Shown in pieces: positions 62,594 to 64,000 of a DNA stretch of 64,000 nucleotides. Below the pieces are notes generated by a model. That model did no database searches and had not been told where the DNA came from. It was given only the letters and a program-made list of their open reading frames with translations. Source of the stretch: Haliclystus octoradiatus (Eukaryota > Cnidaria > Staurozoa > Stauromedusae > Haliclystidae); contig OU744447.1 of NCBI GenBank assembly GCA_916610825.1, positions 9,407,751-9,471,750 on the forward strand, given 5' to 3'. A program made the translations under genes and the position numbers. The number at the start of each line of letters is the position of its first letter. The first letter of the stretch is position 1.

Positions 62594-63441
62594 TTTTATT
62601 ATCATCATTTATTCAGGACCTGATACGTTCACATAGAACTTAATTTCGCAGGACTGATTATAAAACTAAAATATATGGTATACATTAACAAACATCAAAT
62701 TATACACAATAATACCAATTAATATAATTGTAAAACAAAACTAAGAGCCAATTCTTATGTTGGCGTTGGATTGCTTCTCAAGGAGACTTTTGAAATTTGT
62801 CCGCCTGGAAGCCTAATTCATTGCATATAGTAGAATATTCCATTTGTATCGTCCATAGTCCATACCTTCAATAAATTCATAGTGAATATATCGTCCTCTA
62901 TTTTTCTATGGTTTGTCTGTCAAAATCAAACAAATTTAATTAAATGTATCCTCGTATCTGCCTGGCAATAGAAATTACTATTTAGACATTAGAAGAGTAC
63001 CCGCTGAAGGGAGGTTGCCGTTACTATAGGTAACCGTTATGATAGGTTTGATTAAAGTTATAAAAAAGCCACTTGTCTCTAGTGGTCAGTTTATGTACAT
63101 CTCGTAGCTGACTGTTATATATATACAGCCTTCAGGTTTCACTGTACCATGCGAATAACAAACAGTTAAACCACAACCTTATTTCAAGGGGCTTCAAAAA
63201 TATAGATGGATATATGTAAATGAAAGTGGACCACATTAAGACGAGGTAGGAATACGAGAGTTTGTATGGAGAATGGGAAATGCAAATTAATCATTAAATA
63301 AGGGATTTCTAGCTACTTCGAATATAACTGTTGTTATAGGTCTGCCTCTTTGATATCATCTCAATCCAAGCCTCGATATATGGTTATGCATATCTGCCTC
63401 TCTTTCACTCTATGGGTAAAGTACGAGGTAGCAAAAAGAAG
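45045..63441 (+). CDS. CCDC17-like coiled-coil protein, 5' 15 exons (3' end outside window)
   Basis: Exons: 45045-45132, 45217-45263, 45368-45685, 46074-46129, 46806-47000, 47633-47846, 48552-48725, 49200-49585, 51014-51158, 55013-55268, 56133-56230, 58642-58779, 59681-59803, 62106-62261, 63340-63441. All phases agree (832 codons so far, no stop). The first exons give charged helices (MLQEEIKRLENHKQ, then HRLQQETEIYHQRLELERMK), consistent with coiled coil. Next is a globular part (FGILTWNYINNMPPGFQSCR; IGWTKVILSDG then GSWDVPLLLPP), which reminds me of the CCDC17 C-terminal region (xxLGLFD, SGRWRLPLR). Exon 8 is acidic, low-complexity and probably disordered. Later exons add further beta-rich, possibly C2-like pieces (FDVYIDSIRFLPDS; FDIISIQASIYGYAYLPLF). 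The function of this family is not established. The name rests on remembered similarity. The start ATG is the first in phase with exon 2, and an upstream exon is not excluded. Confidence 0.65.
45719..45947. mobile_element. MITE with about 36-bp inverted ends
   Basis: The left GATAAAATTATATTTTGGTA and right TACCAAAATATAATTTATC are mirrored, extended by ACTTTGTTTTTAAAT against ATTCAAAAACAAAGT. It lies in intron 3 of the CCDC17-like gene. Confidence 0.75.
46130..49199 (+). other. CCDC17-like gene introns 4 to 7
   Basis: A diverged fragment of a GGCCACCTCTATAC-type MITE is at 46165-46300. Near 48838-49020 two adjacent imperfect copies of about 70 bp share AATGTTCTCTATT, GGACTGCCG and TCAAAATTC. 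Nothing else was recognised. Confidence 0.5.
49586..51013 (+). other. CCDC17-like gene intron 8
   Basis: This contains a repeat end GGAAATCAGGCTTAACTG near 50187, inverse of one at 48752-48770, and a copy of the ATGATCTAGAATCGATC dispersed repeat (50770-50915). Otherwise nothing was recognised. Confidence 0.45.
51234..51419. mobile_element. MITE with CAGTGTAACC ends
   Basis: It starts ACAGTGTAACCTTATATGCA and ends AAGCGGGTTACACTGTA. Internal words such as CAATTCGGATAAGTG and CAAATTCGGATAAATG repeat. A shorter relative is at 9831-9955. Confidence 0.75.
52526..53898 (-). CDS. RSPH1: Radial spoke head protein 1 (MORN-repeat)
   Basis: Two exons on the minus strand: 53898-53397 (ending GCA G|GTAAAA) and 52782-52526 (after TTAATAG, ending TGA), together 252 aa. 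After a polar, Asn-rich start (about 1-36) come about seven MORN repeats. The family-typical opening EGETNEEGERHGRGKATLPN lies at about 39-58, then GDIYDGEYKNGLRHGKGEY and DIYEGEWLNDQRHGHGSYTY. The last part, GPGRYIFKNGCEQHGEY, is the conserved RSPH1 signature after the repeats. RSPH1 is a structural head protein of radial spokes in motile 9+2 axonemes. The tail is shorter than in vertebrates (about 300 aa). The gene lies wholly inside an intron of the CCDC17-like gene, antisense. Confidence 0.94.
55269..56132 (+). other. CCDC17-like gene intron 10
   Basis: A dispersed repeat at about 55785-55930 (TCGTGGAGAGAGTGTCATCC, then AAATTGCATTAAAAGATCCG and CAACCTGTCTGTCTCCC) recurs at 57420-57890. 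Nothing else was recognised. Confidence 0.5.
56715..57316. mobile_element. Hairpin element, about 600 bp, decayed arms
   Basis: The outer words CGTGGCTAGATCAGGGGTAA and TTACCCCCCTGATCTATAGCC are inverted. The inner words GATACCTTTGTACATTTACTAC and GTAGTAAATATACAAAGGTACC are also inverted. The arms are diverged, so the insertion is old. Confidence 0.65.
57508..57834. mobile_element. CCCGGGG-ended MITE with 7-bp target duplication
   Basis: The element starts CCCGGGGGGAGGGTAACTTT and ends GGAAGTTACCCCCGGG. GTATCAC is present directly on both sides. The body is T-rich with GGGGTATCTTTTTC-like phrases. It interrupts a repeat whose empty form is seen at about 55850-55920. Confidence 0.8.
59906..60084. 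mobile_element. MITE family A copy
   Basis: It starts ACAGTGAAATCTGTATATAA and ends GACCGTTGAAACAGGTTTGACAGT. Confidence 0.7.
60588..60655 (-). ncRNA. Hammerhead ribozyme, CUGAAGA-core variant (minus)
   Basis: Same core and stems as at 32031-32098. It is one half of a head-to-head pair with 60660-60715. Confidence 0.75.
60660..60715 (+). ncRNA. Hammerhead ribozyme, CUGAAGA-core variant (plus)
   Basis: CUGAAGA at 60671-60677, stem II CGCU/AGCG, GAAAC, stem III ACU/AGU; predicted cleavage after A60705. Stem I pairs CUGU with ACAG. Confidence 0.78.
60842..60900 (-). ncRNA. Hammerhead ribozyme, UGC/GCA stem II variant (minus)
   Basis: On the minus strand it has TTGT, CTGATGA, TGC-GTAA-GCA stem II, GAAAC, ACT/AGT stem III, A, then ACAA. 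It is the inverted twin of 61906-61955. Confidence 0.75.
61000..61700 (+). pseudogene. PLE GIY-YIG endonuclease remnant
   Basis: Homologous to the C-terminal half of the 32251-33441 ORF. An upstream frame reads FNPPYNKSV, a stop, then TNIGRTFLNLIKKRFPKSNE. The open part from 61222 (157 aa) has CNCRVTRPCPFNNEC, YIGLTEGTFKQRYTQH, KAKAYSNKSKKCLLCLIEKY. It ends early because one extra base after KC shifts the frame before the HENK-F motif. It diverges clearly from the intron-25 copy, so it belongs to a different, older lineage of the same family. Confidence 0.85.
61906..61955 (+). ncRNA. Hammerhead ribozyme, UGC/GCA stem II variant (plus)
   Basis: CUGAUGA at 61915-61921, stem II UGC/GCA capped by GUAA, GAAAC, stem III ACU/AGU with an AUU loop; predicted cleavage after A61946. 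Stem I pairs UUGU with ACAA. Stem I and stem II bases differ from the 31560 copy in a compensated way. Confidence 0.78.
62262..63339 (+). other. CCDC17-like gene intron 14
   Basis: A reverse-oriented LINE 3' tail lies at about 62550-62820 (starting with an (ATC)n tract), and MITE A fragments at about 62990-63150. The last 180 bp show nothing recognisable. Confidence 0.55.
62553..62594. repeat. (ATC)n microsatellite
   Basis: About fourteen ATC units at the 3'-tail position of a reverse-oriented LINE remnant. Confidence 0.85.
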
Positions 63442-64000
63442 GTATGTTTATAACATGATAACCTGTAGATAGCAGTTAACAATATTTAGAAAAACAAACA
63501 AACATTACTTATGGGATGATTCAGCCTGTGAATTATCTTTATTCTAAAGCTGTCTTACTTTGTCTTCATGTAAAAAAATTATATTCTATTCTATAGATAT
63601 TCAATGTCTGAAATCTCATCTTAACCCACTATATTTACATTGGTCCGTCAAACCGGAGTCGAACCAGTGACCTCACTGATATAGTAAATCCACAGACCAA
63701 ATAGCTATATTTGTACCATCTTTCACTCTTCAAGCGTATTCAGTGGAGCTGTGATCGCTAAAACCAATCTAAGCTATATTTGTATTGAATTGTAGAATAA
63801 ACGAAGGGAAACGTTTATAATTCAATCAATCCTTCAATTAAATATTTTTATATTATTGCTTGCTTATGTCAAAACTTAACAACACCTTTGAAAGCTACTC
63901 TCATCCAGAGACCAAAACTTTGATACTTCGTTACTAAAATGCGCATGTGGTATATATATAGCGCGATTATAAAACATAAAAGTTTTGTTCGGTTTACAAT
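63442..64000 (+). other. Right edge, intron of the CCDC17-like gene
   Basis: Apart from the tRNA-like fragment at 63642-63698, no exon or repeat was recognised before the window ends. The next exon should begin in phase 0. Confidence 0.45.
63642..63698 (-). pseudogene. tRNA-like fragment with perfect B box
   Basis: Read on the minus strand, GGTCTGT at the start pairs with ACGGACC at the end over seven positions (one G-T). ACTGG/CCGGT form a 5-bp T stem around TTCGACT. GGTTCGACTCC is an exact pol III B-box consensus. It is only 57 nt long with no room for a normal D arm and anticodon arm, and has three extra bases before the 3' acceptor strand. It is not a functional tRNA; a tRNA pseudogene or SINE head is more likely. 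Confidence 0.45.

Overview
The window is nuclear DNA from an invertebrate metazoan. Coding sequence is split into many short exons with GT..AG introns, the DNA is AT-rich, introns are packed with short inverted-repeat transposons and microsatellites, and the proteins are clear animal orthologues. The sequence alone does not fix the phylum. A deuterostome such as a tunicate is possible, but that is a guess.

Layout. (1) 759-3795, plus strand: the last two coding exons of an SLC4A11-type (bicarbonate transporter family) gene that begins left of the window. (2) 4528-5148, minus strand: an uninterrupted NAA10 (N-alpha-acetyltransferase catalytic subunit) gene. (3) 5358-44483, plus strand: a complete NUP155 nucleoporin gene. 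I resolved 37 coding exons whose phases all agree; they sum to 4158 nt, or 1385 aa plus stop. It starts only 209 bp from NAA10 in a head-to-head arrangement. (4) 45045-63441 and beyond, plus strand: 15 in-phase exons of a coiled-coil protein resembling CCDC17, running off the right edge. (5) 52526-53898, minus strand: a two-exon RSPH1 (radial spoke head, MORN repeats) gene nested antisense inside intron 9 of the CCDC17-like gene.

Most of the remaining DNA is mobile-element sequence. The most notable is a group of Penelope-like retroelement (PLE) pieces in NUP155 introns 9 and 25 and in intron 13 of the CCDC17-like gene. Their terminal repeats contain type I hammerhead ribozyme motifs, in several cases as inverted pairs. 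One copy has a partial RT (YRDD) plus GIY-YIG reading frame with near-identical 680-bp inverted arms. A second copy carries only a decayed GIY-YIG part between inverted ribozyme-bearing ends. Two very long (ATT)n tracts begin inside these same terminal repeats.

Other repeats include a 2.29-kb foldback element with tandem subterminal repeats. It sits inside a dispersed MITE, and the empty site can be reconstructed with a 6-bp target duplication. There is also a TTAA-flanked MITE pair, several long-hairpin MITEs, a CCCGGGG-ended MITE with a 7-bp duplication, arrays built on the palindrome TTCATGAA, and LINE 3'-end remnants.

The four recognised cellular functions are anion/proton transport, N-terminal acetylation, the nuclear pore scaffold and the ciliary radial spoke. 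They do not form one pathway. Only the nested pair (RSPH1 and the CCDC17-like gene) might share ciliary expression, and that is inference.
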